Source: Verrucomicrobiota bacterium | GTDB lineage: Bacteria; Verrucomicrobiota; Verrucomicrobiia; Opitutales; Opitutaceae | Length of the DNA: 62,856 nucleotides | Reading direction: 5' to 3' | NCBI GenBank assembly: GCA_023426435.1 | Contig: JAFAAS010000107.1 | Location: 1-62,856, forward strand | Part shown: positions 30,721-39,342 of the stretch, piece by piece | Position numbering within the stretch: the first letter of the stretch is position 1 | Layout: each line of letters opens with the position of its first letter | Made by a program: the position numbers and the translations under genes | The notes under the pieces: generated by a model | Told to the model about the DNA's origin: nothing | Databases searched by the model: none | The model's input: the letters and a program-made list of their open reading frames with translations, nothing else

Positions 30721-32418
30721 TCAGGAAATTGAATACACCTCCGCGACCAGTTGCACCGGCGCCGATTCCGTCGTGGAACACGCAATGCTCAGCCGCCCCG
30801 TCGCGTCGCTCTCGTCGAGGGAAATCTCACCCACCGCCCACGAAAGCCCGCTCCAGATCGCGAGATCATAGTTCACTCGCACGGGAAGCGTGCGCGCCCC
30901 CTGACGCACCTCGATCCGCAGAATCTTCGCCAGCGTCACGCCGTCCGGCGGCGGCCCGCCCGAGCTCCGCAGCGCCAACCCGCCCCGCATCTGCCGCACC
31001 ATCACACGCAGCGTCCTTCCTTGCTCCGGACGCTCGATGCTCGCGACGATCTTGCTTCCGCCCGCCGCTTCGAATTCCGCCGGCACGCGCTCGACCGTTT
31101 GGGGAATGATCACATCCGGCTCCTTGCCGAGCAGAAATTCCTCTGCCGCAAATCGCCCGCTCGCGACCACCGCGAGTTGCTCCGGCCCAAGCGTGATCTC
31201 TCGCCCTTCGATCACCGGTTCGAACCCCGCATCGCTGAACAGCAACCGCTCCCCGCGAGCCGGCAGCGTAAAGGTCCGATGCGTCGCCGCCGGATTTACC
31301 ACGGTGACCACATCACCGTCCGCCCGATGCGCCCAAAATCCATACGGCTCCCCTTCGCCGGGAATCGCGCCGAAGGTCGTCAACCGCGCCGTGTGCTGCA
31401 ATTCGAAGAACAACTTCTGCGCCTTCGCAAACCAGCGCGCATCGCTGTCCGTCAACAGATCGAGATTTCCATAGTAGGTGTTCGCCCACCCGCCGCGCGC
31501 GAGCGAGAGCACCAGCATCCCGCGCCACGCTTGCTTGCGCCGGCCGTAACAGGTGCCCGTCGTCCCGATCATGAATCCCGAATTCTCGATCCGCGCGAAG
31601 GGATACCCGTTCGCCTCGAAGGTGCGCACCATGTGATCCGAATAAATGTCCTTCGAGCGCCAGAAATTCGCGCAGGGCACATCCGCCGGTCGCGGATCCC
31701 CGCAATACACCGCGTCGAACACCTCCAGCCATCGCGTATCGATCGATCGCCGGATCGGCGCACTCGTGCCCGCCATCGGCGGTGGCGTGCCCGGCTCCAT
31801 CAGTCCGTTATAGGCGAGCAGCCTCACCTCTGGATTCCGCTCGCGAAAAAGACACAGCGCCGTCCGCAGCGCCTCCGCATTCCGCCGGCGAATTTCGCTC
31901 GGCAGGCAGGCGCGCTGAATCTCCCGCGGCGCCGCATCGAGATCCGCAAAATCGAATTTGAACAACCGGATTCCGCGATCCACCCACTCCTGCAGCACGG
32001 CCACGAAGTCCGCCATGAACCCGCCGTGAAACATGCACGCGCTTTCGCCATTCGGCGTCAGCGAATCGCGCCAAGCCGGCACCGCCTCGAGGTGTTTAAA
32101 AATCGGCGTCGCCAGCGCGTTCGTCGCCACCCACAAGCCCGGCAGCACGTCGTTGTCCTGGCACGCTTTAATCCAGCGCTCCCCGCCGGAAGGACTCCAG
32201 TAGCGACGGTCCCACATCCGATAGCCGCCTTCCGGATCGAACCAGAAGCAATCCATCAGATAATAATCCATCCGCACGCCGTGGCGCCTGAGACGCACCA
32301 GATGCTCGAGCTGCGCCAGCGCGAGCTCTTCGGTCAACGGCACCGCATCCGACAACAAATCGTAGGCGGCCCAGTTGATATAAATGGAAACAGGCTCGGG
32401 AAATCCGGGAGAAGACAT
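30721..32418 (-). CDS. GH36/GH27-like alpha-glycosidase
   Basis: 565 aa. The central TIM barrel resembles clan GH-D: Val-Arg-Met-Asp-Tyr-Tyr-Leu-Met-Asp on one strand and Leu-Phe-Lys-Phe-Asp-Phe-Ala-Asp on another, where the Lys-x-Asp is the usual nucleophile motif, followed by a C-terminal beta domain. Family members are alpha-galactosidases and related enzymes; the specificity here is unknown, and the N-terminal sandwich of classical GH36 is missing. There is no signal peptide. ATG 32418 is preferred over an upstream in-frame ATG. A TCATTCCGGTGA site lies 91 bp upstream, between this gene and lacI. It is co-transcribed with the GH78 gene. Confidence 0.7.
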   Translation of the reverse strand: MSSPGFPEPVSIYINWAAYDLLSDAVPLTEELALAQLEHLVRLRRHGVRMDYYLMDCFWFDPEGGYRMWDRRYWSPSGGERWIKACQDNDVLPGLWVATNALATPIFKHLEAVPAWRDSLTPNGESACMFHGGFMADFVAVLQEWVDRGIRLFKFDFADLDAAPREIQRACLPSEIRRRNAEALRTALCLFRERNPEVRLLAYNGLMEPGTPPPMAGTSAPIRRSIDTRWLEVFDAVYCGDPRPADVPCANFWRSKDIYSDHMVRTFEANGYPFARIENSGFMIGTTGTCYGRRKQAWRGMLVLSLARGGWANTYYGNLDLLTDSDARWFAKAQKLFFELQHTARLTTFGAIPGEGEPYGFWAHRADGDVVTVVNPAATHRTFTLPARGERLLFSDAGFEPVIEGREITLGPEQLAVVASGRFAAEEFLLGKEPDVIIPQTVERVPAEFEAAGGSKIVASIERPEQGRTLRVMVRQMRGGLALRSSGGPPPDGVTLAKILRIEVRQGARTLPVRVNYDLAIWSGLSWAVGEISLDESDATGRLSIACSTTESAPVQLVAEVYSIS

Positions 32419-32508
32419 GGCAGCAAGGACTCCGCCCCGCACTTCGCGCGGCGGTGACACGCCGCACCTCTCGCACGCCCCTCGCCGGTCGCGCAACCGG
32501 CGCTCCGG

Positions 32509-32520
32509 TCATTCCGGTGA
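32509..32520. promoter_or_regulatory. Candidate operator 4 (upstream of GH36-GH78 operon)
   Basis: TCATTCCGGTGA, one mismatch from consensus, 91 bp upstream of the 32418 start, in the 128-bp gap after lacI. Its presence suggests the hydrolase pair has its own promoter rather than relying on lacI read-through. Confidence 0.5.
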
Positions 32521-32546
32521 GCGCGCTGTATCCAAAGTTCTGCGAC

Positions 32547-33599
32547 TTAGCGGCTCGTCGCCGTCAACGACGTCACCCGATCCGGCAAGGTGCAGCCTTC
32601 AACCCAGTTCGGCTCGAGCAGCAAACAATGTTGCACCGGCGGAACTCCGAACTGGTTCTCATGCATCTGGCTGATCAGGAAATCCACCGCCGAGCGCGCC
32701 ACTTGCGGATGCTGCACGCTCATCCCCGTAAACGGCTCGCTCGGCCACACGTTCAAACACGCGAACGCGATGTCTTCCGGCACCCGATAACCGGCCTCCA
32801 CCAGCCAGTGATACACCCGGTTGATGAAGCCGATGATCACATTCGGACGATGCTGTTTCACCCAACGCAAAAACGCCGCCTTGTCGTTCGGATCGCTCTG
32901 CAAAATCGGAATATGCCGCGCCACCGGCACCAGCTCGCTCTGCTCCACCATGCACGCTCCGAGCCGGCTATGATCGTCGAGCGCCACCGGCGTATGCCGG
33001 AACATCGCCGCGCCAATCCTCGTATATCCGCGCGCCACCACCTGCTGCCAAACCCGCCGCGTGCCTTCGAAAATATCCGGCGCCACCACGTTGAACGGCG
33101 CTCGCGCCCAGCCAAACGAACAACACACCACCGTAAACCGATTCCACTCCGCCCCATTCAATCGCGCATCCGCGCCCTGCGGCATGTAGGGCAGGATCAG
33201 CCCTTGAATCCCCCGCGTGTAGAGCACGTTGCTCGCGCGTTCCATGCTGCGATATTCTGCCAGATCGAACTCCATCAACTTGTAGCCGCGCTGCCGCGCC
33301 CGCTCCACCGCCGCATCGAGTTGATTCCGCTGCTGCTCGTAGGCGCCCGCATTGCTGCGATCGACCAGATACGCCAGCGTCGCCCCCGTCTCCGCATCGC
33401 TCCGCGCCCAGCGATGTCGCGCCAGCATCGCCAGCGCCGGATCCGGACGATACCCCATGCTTTCCGCCAACTCGCAAATCTGCCGCCGGGTCTCTTCCGG
33501 AATCCTTGGATTCCCGCTCAACGCCAGCGACACCGTCGACTTGTCGCAGCCGAACCGAACGGCGATGTCCTTGTGGGTAATCCGAAGCGACTCAGGCAT
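32547..33599 (-). CDS. LacI-family transcriptional regulator
   Basis: 350 aa. The N-terminal helix-turn-helix reads Lys-Asp-Ile-Ala-Val-Arg-Phe-Gly with recognition helix Asp-Lys-Ser-Thr-Val-Ser-Leu-Ala-Leu-Ser. The hinge region follows (Met-Gly-Tyr-Arg-Pro-Asp-Pro-Ala-Leu), then a periplasmic-binding-protein-like sensor domain with Gly-Ile-Gln-Gly-Leu-Ile-Leu-Pro and Val-Ile-Ile-Gly-Phe-Ile-Asn. LacI proteins repress catabolic genes until a sugar ligand binds. It is transcribed divergently from TonB receptor 2. Two palindromes of the shared type (33661 and 33720) lie in the intergenic region, so it is likely autoregulated and the best candidate to control all eight sites. Confidence 0.92.
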   Translation of the reverse strand: MPESLRITHKDIAVRFGCDKSTVSLALSGNPRIPEETRRQICELAESMGYRPDPALAMLARHRWARSDAETGATLAYLVDRSNAGAYEQQRNQLDAAVERARQRGYKLMEFDLAEYRSMERASNVLYTRGIQGLILPYMPQGADARLNGAEWNRFTVVCCSFGWARAPFNVVAPDIFEGTRRVWQQVVARGYTRIGAAMFRHTPVALDDHSRLGACMVEQSELVPVARHIPILQSDPNDKAAFLRWVKQHRPNVIIGFINRVYHWLVEAGYRVPEDIAFACLNVWPSEPFTGMSVQHPQVARSAVDFLISQMHENQFGVPPVQHCLLLEPNWVEGCTLPDRVTSLTATSR

Positions 33600-33660
33600 A
33601 ACCGCGTGTAGCTTGAGTTAAAATCATCGGCGGGCAAACCGCCGCGACCCCGCTCTCCAG

Positions 33661-33672
33661 TCATCCTGATGA
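33661..33672. promoter_or_regulatory. Candidate operator 5 (lacI / receptor 2 divergent region)
   Basis: TCATCCTGATGA, perfect in both half-sites, 62 bp upstream of lacI and 188 bp upstream of receptor 2. Confidence 0.68.
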
Positions 33673-33719
33673 CTCTTCGAGCGTCGGAAAAATCCCGATG
33701 CTCCGCTCCGCCCGTCGGG

Positions 33720-33731
33720 TCATCGAGATGA
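33720..33731. promoter_or_regulatory. Candidate operator 6 (lacI / receptor 2 divergent region)
   Basis: TCATCGAGATGA, perfect in both half-sites, 129 bp upstream of receptor 2 and centred 59 bp from site 5, a spacing that could permit looping or cooperative binding. Confidence 0.68.
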
Positions 33732-33859
33732 TCGCGCCGGCTTTTGACCGCTCTCTTCGGTCGCGACCACGTTTCGTCACCAACCCCGGGCGACGCGTCC
33801 CCCTGCGTCTCGCCGGGTTTCCTGACCGCCCCCAACCCCCTGAAAGGAAACCGAACCTC

Positions 33860-36466
33860 ATGAACGTGCTCGTTCGTCTCCGTCCGACGTCCGCCTTGTT
33901 GAGCTGCCTCACGTGCGCCGTCGTTCCTCTCCTCCCCGCTCAACCCGCCGCGTCCACCGACACCGATCCCGCCGACGACTCCGTCGTCCGTCTTTCCCCC
34001 TTCAATGTCGAAGCCGCGCGCGATTCCGGCTACCGCCGCTTCAACACCGCCACCGCCACGCGCGTCGGTGTCAGCATCGCGGATACACCACTCAACATTC
34101 AGGTGATCTCGCGCGAGTTCCTCGACGACCTCGCCGTCGACAGCCTCAACGCCGTCTTCGACTACTCGGCCGGCGTGAAGTCGAGCTACGACTTCAGCAT
34201 CCTCAACACCGGCAACGTCCGCATCCGCGGCATGCCCACCGACGTGATCTACCGCGACGGCTTCCGCAAATACGCCAACACTCACCTCGACGGCGTCGAT
34301 CGCGTCGAGGTCGTCAAAGGTCCCGCCTCGCTTTTCTTCGGCCGCGCCGAACCGGGCGGCATCATCAACTACACGAGCAAAAAACCGCAGTTCACCGACG
34401 CCACCACCCTCCAACTCACCGGCGGCAGTCACGCCTACTACAAGGCGCTGCTCGATCACCAGGGCACCGTCTCCGACAACAAACTCGGCTACCGCATCGT
34501 CACCTCGAAACGCGACAGCGACGACTGGCTGCAATACACGCACTGGGACGAAACGTTCTTCCAAGGCGGTCTCTCCTTCCGCCCGACCAACCGCCTCACC
34601 TTCACCGTCGCCTACGAATACGCCGATCAACAACGCGACGGCGGCCCGGTGCCCGCCCTCGTCGCGAATCTCGACTACATCGCCGACTGGGAGGCCGGCC
34701 GGCTTCTCCCTTCGCAAATCATGCCGGGCCTGCCCGAGCTCTACTACGAAGAGTGGCAGCCGCGCCAATTCCGCGAAACCGGACTCTTCCCCAGCGAATA
34801 CACCGGCTACTGGTTCCCGCGCGGCTATAACTGGAATCGCAACGGCAGCGGCTCCTTCGAAAACGGAAAGTCGCGCGTCTTCGACGCCCAGATGCTTTGG
34901 ACGATCGTCGATCGTCTCGATCTCCGCGGCGCCTACAGCCGCCAGCACGCGGACTTCGAAACGTCCTGGTTCATTAACCAAGACCCGCACCAAAGCCCCA
35001 ACAACTTCAACAACGCCGCCCCCACTCCGACCTACGTCAACTACGGCTTCCTCGTCGCGCCCGCCTGGCGCACCGACGAGGGTTTCGTCGTCCCGGGTTC
35101 GCAAGCCGACGTCAACGAGGTCGACTCCTTCCAGGCCGATCTCACCTACACACTCGAAGCGCTGGGCGCGACGCACACGTTCGTCGTCTCCGGCGAATAC
35201 GTGAACGACGAGCACCGCCAATACGGCTTCGAACTCAACGAGGAAGCGTTCGTCGCCGCGGGCGGCGTGGTCGGCACGTTCGAAGATCCAGGCATTCCCA
35301 ACTGGAACTTTTTTCCCGGCGCGTTCGGCACGATGTATCGCGATGTCACCGATCCCAATTTCGTTCCGCCCAACTTCCGCTCGTTCATCACCGGCCGGAG
35401 CAATCTCGTGAATCCCGGCAGTTCGAGCGAATCCATCGAAAAAGCCGTCAGCGGCAGCTATCAGGGTTCCTACCTCGACGGCCGCCTCCGCGTCCTCGGC
35501 GGCGCGCGCTACACCGAATTCGCCACGGTGCCGCTCGACAACAACGGCCGCCAGCTCGCCGACCCAGGCTGGACCAAATCCTCCGCCACCACGCCGACCG
35601 TCGGCGCCAACTTCTACATCACCCCATCGACGATCGTTTACGCGAGCTACAGCAAAAGCTTCAAAGCCATCACCACCCGCAATCCGACGTTCGTTAACAC
35701 CTTCAATGGCGAAACGATCGGCGGCGACAAACTCGACAACGAAGAGGGCGAGGGCATGGAGTTCGGCGTGAAGGTCCAGGCGCTCGATAATCGCCTCACC
35801 GGCACGTTCTCGATCTTCCGTCTCGACCGCAGCGGCGTCGTCCTCGACGACGCGCTCACCAACGCCCGCCTCGAGGACGAAACCCTCGCCGGCACCGCCC
35901 AGTGGGTCGATTCCGAGACCGGCTCCGTCGCCGACTACAATCTCCGCCGCAACTCCGGCTTGCATCGGGTCGAGGGCGCGGAGTTCGACCTGATCTGGAC
36001 CCCATCACCCAACATCCAGCTGCTCGCCGGCTACTCGAATTTCTGGACGCGCGAGGTGCTCGTCGACGACCCTTCCGTCATCAACGTCGTCAACGGCGGC
36101 CTCTACGATCCCGAGCTCAACGACGGCCGCGACTTCAACTGGCGCACACTCGCGCAGGTCCCCGAGCATCTTTTCAGTTTCTGGGGCAAATACTCCTTCA
36201 CCGACGGCCGCTTCCGTGGACTCAGCGCCGGCTTCGGCGGCAACTACGAGAGCGAATCCCCCGGCGATCAATCGCGCAACCGCGGCTGGATCGCGGGCAA
36301 CTTCTGGAAATTTGACGCGATGCTCGCCTACCAAACCGAGGTCTTCAACCGGCGCACCACATTCCAGCTCAACGTCAGCAATGTATTCGATCGCCAATAC
36401 ATCACCGGCTCCTTCGGCCTCGCCCCCGCTCGCATCTGGCGCCTCTCCGCCCGCGTGGAATTCTGA
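33860..36466 (+). CDS. TonB-dependent outer-membrane receptor 2
   Basis: 868 aa. Signal peptide (MNVLVRLRPTSALLSC and onward, ending Leu-Pro-Ala-Gln-Pro-Ala), then Val-Arg-Leu-Ser-Pro-Phe-Asn-Val, a plug with Asp-Thr-Pro-Leu-Asn-Ile-Gln-Val, Val-Arg-Ile-Arg-Gly-Met and Val-Lys-Gly-Pro-Ala-Ser-Leu-Phe-Phe-Gly, and a barrel ending Ala-Arg-Val-Glu-Phe. It is shorter than receptor 1 and belongs to a siderophore-receptor-like subgroup by plug sequence, but its control region and neighbours argue for a sugar-related substrate. GAAAGGAA lies 10 bp before ATG 33860. It is divergent from lacI and followed by an esterase gene after 92 bp with a shortened family A palindrome. Confidence 0.92.
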   Translation: MNVLVRLRPTSALLSCLTCAVVPLLPAQPAASTDTDPADDSVVRLSPFNVEAARDSGYRRFNTATATRVGVSIADTPLNIQVISREFLDDLAVDSLNAVFDYSAGVKSSYDFSILNTGNVRIRGMPTDVIYRDGFRKYANTHLDGVDRVEVVKGPASLFFGRAEPGGIINYTSKKPQFTDATTLQLTGGSHAYYKALLDHQGTVSDNKLGYRIVTSKRDSDDWLQYTHWDETFFQGGLSFRPTNRLTFTVAYEYADQQRDGGPVPALVANLDYIADWEAGRLLPSQIMPGLPELYYEEWQPRQFRETGLFPSEYTGYWFPRGYNWNRNGSGSFENGKSRVFDAQMLWTIVDRLDLRGAYSRQHADFETSWFINQDPHQSPNNFNNAAPTPTYVNYGFLVAPAWRTDEGFVVPGSQADVNEVDSFQADLTYTLEALGATHTFVVSGEYVNDEHRQYGFELNEEAFVAAGGVVGTFEDPGIPNWNFFPGAFGTMYRDVTDPNFVPPNFRSFITGRSNLVNPGSSSESIEKAVSGSYQGSYLDGRLRVLGGARYTEFATVPLDNNGRQLADPGWTKSSATTPTVGANFYITPSTIVYASYSKSFKAITTRNPTFVNTFNGETIGGDKLDNEEGEGMEFGVKVQALDNRLTGTFSIFRLDRSGVVLDDALTNARLEDETLAGTAQWVDSETGSVADYNLRRNSGLHRVEGAEFDLIWTPSPNIQLLAGYSNFWTREVLVDDPSVINVVNGGLYDPELNDGRDFNWRTLAQVPEHLFSFWGKYSFTDGRFRGLSAGFGGNYESESPGDQSRNRGWIAGNFWKFDAMLAYQTEVFNRRTTFQLNVSNVFDRQYITGSFGLAPARIWRLSARVEF

Positions 36467-36484
36467 GTCAACACAACACCTCAA

Positions 36485-36507
36485 GGTGGAGCCCGACCCG
36501 TCGGGCT
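36485..36507. repeat. Palindrome family A, copy 4 (shortened)
   Basis: GGTGGAGCCCGA-CCCG-TCGGGCT, a version with four central bases lost, 18 bp after the receptor 2 stop. AGCCCGA pairs with TCGGGCT, followed by TTG; it may act as a weak terminator before the esterase gene. Confidence 0.75.
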
Positions 36508-36558
36508 TTGAACCTACCGCGCGCCCAACCCAGCCCAACGAGACGTCAGGCTCCAACG

Positions 36559-37407
36559 ATGAAACACTTCCTCCCGCTCATCCTCCTCTCGATGTCATTC
36601 TCCGCCTTCGCCGGAGAATCGTCTCACCCACCCATCGTCTGGAACAACCCCGCTCCCACCCCGCCCGCCGGCCCGAATCTCCAACATCGCAGCTTTCACA
36701 GTCCGTCGATTGGCACCGAGGTCGGCTACAACGTGTATTTACCACCCCACTACAACGACCCCGCCCAGCGCGACACACGCTATCCCGTCCTCTACTTCCT
36801 GCACGGCGCCACCGGAAACGAAAACTCCGACGCCGCCGGCGTCGCACACCTCGTCGCGCGCCTCATCCGCGAAAACAAAGTCCCGCCCGTCATCGTTGTC
36901 TTCCCCAACGGCGGCCCGCGCAGCGGATACCGCGATCATCCCGACTCGAACCAAAAGGTCGAAACGATGATCATCCAAGAATTGCTTCCGCGCATCGATC
37001 GCGAACTGCGCACGCAGCCGACGCGCGAAGCTCGCACGATCTTCGGCTTCTCCATGGGCGGTGCCGGCGCCGTTCGCTTTGCACTCACTTATCCCAATCT
37101 CTTTTCCGCCGCCGGCGCCTGGGCCGGCGCATTCAGGTATCGCACCCATCCCGACAACACCCTTCCGCCCATTTACTCCGTCGACGCACTGCAGCCGCTC
37201 GCCAGCCGCGTGCGGCTCCTGCTCGTCGTGGGCACGGAAGACAGCACGCTACCTGCGCACAGCCCCGTCCTCCACAACCTCGTCGCCGCCAAATTCCCTT
37301 TCGCGTTCGAGCTCCTCGCCCACGTCGCTCACGACCCGGGCGCCTATTACCAACACTCCGGCAAAAAAATGCTCCGCTTCCTCACCGCCGCATTCCCGCC
37401 TCCCTGA
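36559..37407 (+). CDS. Secreted esterase (CE1 / esterase-D-like)
   Basis: 282 aa. The signal peptide ends Ala-Phe-Ala before Gly-Glu-Ser. The alpha/beta-hydrolase core has Tyr-Phe-Leu-His-Gly-Ala-Thr-Gly (oxyanion loop), nucleophile Gly-Phe-Ser165-Met-Gly-Gly, an Asp in Gly-Thr-Glu-Asp-Ser and a His in Val-Ala-His-Asp-Pro-Gly, giving a full catalytic triad. Members include feruloyl and acetyl-xylan esterases. A periplasmic or extracellular role in removing ester groups from plant or algal glycan fits the setting, but the acyl group is unknown. It probably follows receptor 2 on one transcript. Confidence 0.85.
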   Translation: MKHFLPLILLSMSFSAFAGESSHPPIVWNNPAPTPPAGPNLQHRSFHSPSIGTEVGYNVYLPPHYNDPAQRDTRYPVLYFLHGATGNENSDAAGVAHLVARLIRENKVPPVIVVFPNGGPRSGYRDHPDSNQKVETMIIQELLPRIDRELRTQPTREARTIFGFSMGGAGAVRFALTYPNLFSAAGAWAGAFRYRTHPDNTLPPIYSVDALQPLASRVRLLLVVGTEDSTLPAHSPVLHNLVAAKFPFAFELLAHVAHDPGAYYQHSGKKMLRFLTAAFPPP

Positions 37408-37514
37408 AACCTCTTCATGTAGGAGCCTGCTCGCAGGCGACTCCACCCTCACCCGCCCGTCCGCCTCTGGCTCCTCAACAAGCTCAGCTGAATATCCCCC
37501 CGGCGCAGCGCCGC

Positions 37515-37670
37515 GATAGCCTATTCAATAATGTCATAGCCGTTGGCCGAATCGGAAACCCGATTTGAACCGCGAAGGCACCGAGCACACAGAGGAAGGC
37601 CACGGGATCTCTCCGTGCCTCTGTGCCTCTGTGGTTCACCTATACGGCTATAGTTTTTCTGAAAACGCTC
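37515..37670 (+). repeat. 158-bp dispersed intergenic element, copy 3
   Basis: It starts GATAGCCTATTC and ends TTTTCTGAAAACGCTC. It is nearly identical to copy 2 (17443-17600) and to the reverse of copy 1 (649-806). Its right end abuts a broken LysR-type gene remnant. Confidence 0.88.
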
Positions 37671-37925
37671 GAGCTGATGCGGCATCGCGAAATCGCGCAG
37701 ATTGATTTCAACCCGCGAAAATTTCTGGCGAAACACGGCCAGCACCGGCGGCAGCAACGATGCCGAAATCGGCCCGAGACTGCCGATCGTCAGCCGCCCT
37801 CCTCCAGCCTCCGCCCCCGCTTCATCTCACTCGCTTCGATCAACGCCTCCGCCCCGAATCTCACTCCGCTCGCCCACCTGCTCGAGCCGACCGCCACGCG
37901 TTCCGCTTCCTGATCTCGCCGCAAT
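37671..37925 (-). pseudogene. Remnant of a LysR-type regulator
   Basis: On the minus strand, one frame gives Leu-Thr-Ile-Gly-Ser-Leu-Gly-Pro-Ile, Leu-Leu-Pro-Pro-Val-Leu-Ala-Val-Phe-Arg and Val-Glu-Ile-Asn-Leu-Arg-Asp-Phe, the opening of a LysR substrate-binding domain. Immediately upstream the linker-helix-like part (Phe-Gly-Ala-Glu-Ala-Leu) is in another frame, ending at a TGA inside a Gly-Gly stretch near 37790. So there is a frameshift, no DNA-binding domain, and a C-terminus cut off at the 158-bp repeat. It is a decayed regulator fragment downstream of the MFS gene. Confidence 0.5.
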
Positions 37926-37929
37926 CCCG

Positions 37930-39342
37930 TCAGCTCGCCGACGAGCCTTCCGCCGCGCGCCCTTCCTGTTTCGCCGCTCCGAACTCCATCCGCGCATGCG
38001 CGATCACGCGCCCGCGCTTCACCTCCCGCGCGAAAAATCCCACCACCGCAAACGCCACCGCCGCAGCCATCGCCTGCCACAGAAACGCGCTGGAGTAATC
38101 GAACGCGCTCTTCCCCGCCGCCCCAAACACGTAGGTAAACCCCTGCACCCACAACCCCGCTCCGTTGATCAACAGGAAATTCGTCAACCCGCCCACAAAC
38201 GAAAATCCCGCGCCCGCCGTCCCATAGCTGTTGCTCGGCAGATAGTCGTAAACCAGCGGTCCCCACAACACCATCACCAGCGACATCGTGCCTTCGCTCA
38301 AAATCGCGAACGCCAGCAACGCCGAAAACGACAGCGAGTAATCCGTCCCGAATCGCACGACCAGCCAGAGCGTCAGATTGATCGCCACCGGCACGATCAA
38401 CGCGAAGTGAAACAGCTTCAGCCGCGGCAGCCGATCCGCCAGATATCCCCACATCGGCACGAACACCGCCATGTTCACGATCCCGATCGTCGCCGCCGCC
38501 CACCCGATTTGCTGCTTCGAAAATCCCAATTGCTCCGTCGTGAAAAGGGTCACAAACGCGCCAAACGACGACGCCATGAACGACCCGATCCCGCCGATCA
38601 CGAGATACGGGCTCACATAGAGCAGATACACCATCCACTGCTGACGATTGCCAAACACGTCGCGGAAAAATCCCATCACCGAAAATCGCTCCCGCCGAAT
38701 GCTCTCCGGCGGCGGCGTCTCGCGCACCTTGAACGCCAGAAACGCCGACGCCGCCAGCACCACCGCACTCCCGACCCAATAAAGCAGCCGCTCCCCATCG
38801 ACGCGCAGCCAGTCGTTCACCCGACCGAGATCGTATTGCCGATCGAACTGCGCGAGCATCACGCCATTGAAGAACAGGCCCGTCATGTTCTGCATGATGT
38901 TGCGCATCGTCGACGCGCGCCCGCGCTGCGACGGCGGAATCACTTCATTATAGAGCGGCTCATACGGTGAGCCGACGTCCGAGCAGAACTGAAAGATGAT
39001 GATCAGCGCCGCGAGCGTCCAAACGTTGTCCGCCAGCGGCACAAAAAACATCGCGATCGCTCCGCCCGTCCAACCCACGATCAACAACGGTCGCCGCCTT
39101 CCCCAGCGCGTCCACATCCGGTCGCTCATATACGACGCCCACGCGCTCACCAGAAACACCATCGCGAAATTGATGCTGCTCAACAGCGCCACGATCGCCG
39201 GGCTCTCCACGAGCTTCCGAATCGTGAACGCCAGCGGCGCCCCGCCGCAGTTGCCGAAATACGTCAGCGACGCCCACGGGAAAATCATCCACGCGACCCA
39301 GCTCCACGGCACTTTCGCGTGGTGTGTCTCGATCTTCTTCAT
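37930..39342 (-). CDS. MFS sugar transporter (GPH/SLC45-like)
   Basis: 470 aa with about 12 transmembrane helices. The N-terminal half shows Trp-Val-Ala-Trp-Met-Ile-Phe-Pro and the loop Ser-Asp-Arg-Met-Trp-Thr-Arg-Trp-Gly-Arg-Arg-Arg-Pro between helices 2 and 3, the Asp-Arg/Gly-Arg-Arg signature of glycoside-pentoside-hexuronide and SLC45-type carriers. It would move a sugar or sugar acid across the inner membrane with a cation. The ATG at 39342 overlaps the TGA of the FAD oxidoreductase gene by 4 bp. It is the last intact gene of a four-gene operon beginning at 43314. Confidence 0.85.
   Translation of the reverse strand: MKKIETHHAKVPWSWVAWMIFPWASLTYFGNCGGAPLAFTIRKLVESPAIVALLSSINFAMVFLVSAWASYMSDRMWTRWGRRRPLLIVGWTGGAIAMFFVPLADNVWTLAALIIIFQFCSDVGSPYEPLYNEVIPPSQRGRASTMRNIMQNMTGLFFNGVMLAQFDRQYDLGRVNDWLRVDGERLLYWVGSAVVLAASAFLAFKVRETPPPESIRRERFSVMGFFRDVFGNRQQWMVYLLYVSPYLVIGGIGSFMASSFGAFVTLFTTEQLGFSKQQIGWAAATIGIVNMAVFVPMWGYLADRLPRLKLFHFALIVPVAINLTLWLVVRFGTDYSLSFSALLAFAILSEGTMSLVMVLWGPLVYDYLPSNSYGTAGAGFSFVGGLTNFLLINGAGLWVQGFTYVFGAAGKSAFDYSSAFLWQAMAAAVAFAVVGFFAREVKRGRVIAHARMEFGAAKQEGRAAEGSSAS

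Noticed and set aside
27699..31109. 1136-aa plus-strand open frame opposite the GH78 and GH36-like genes
   Set aside because: Arg/Pro/His-rich low-information translation typical of antisense frames; the minus-strand enzymes have full family motifs.
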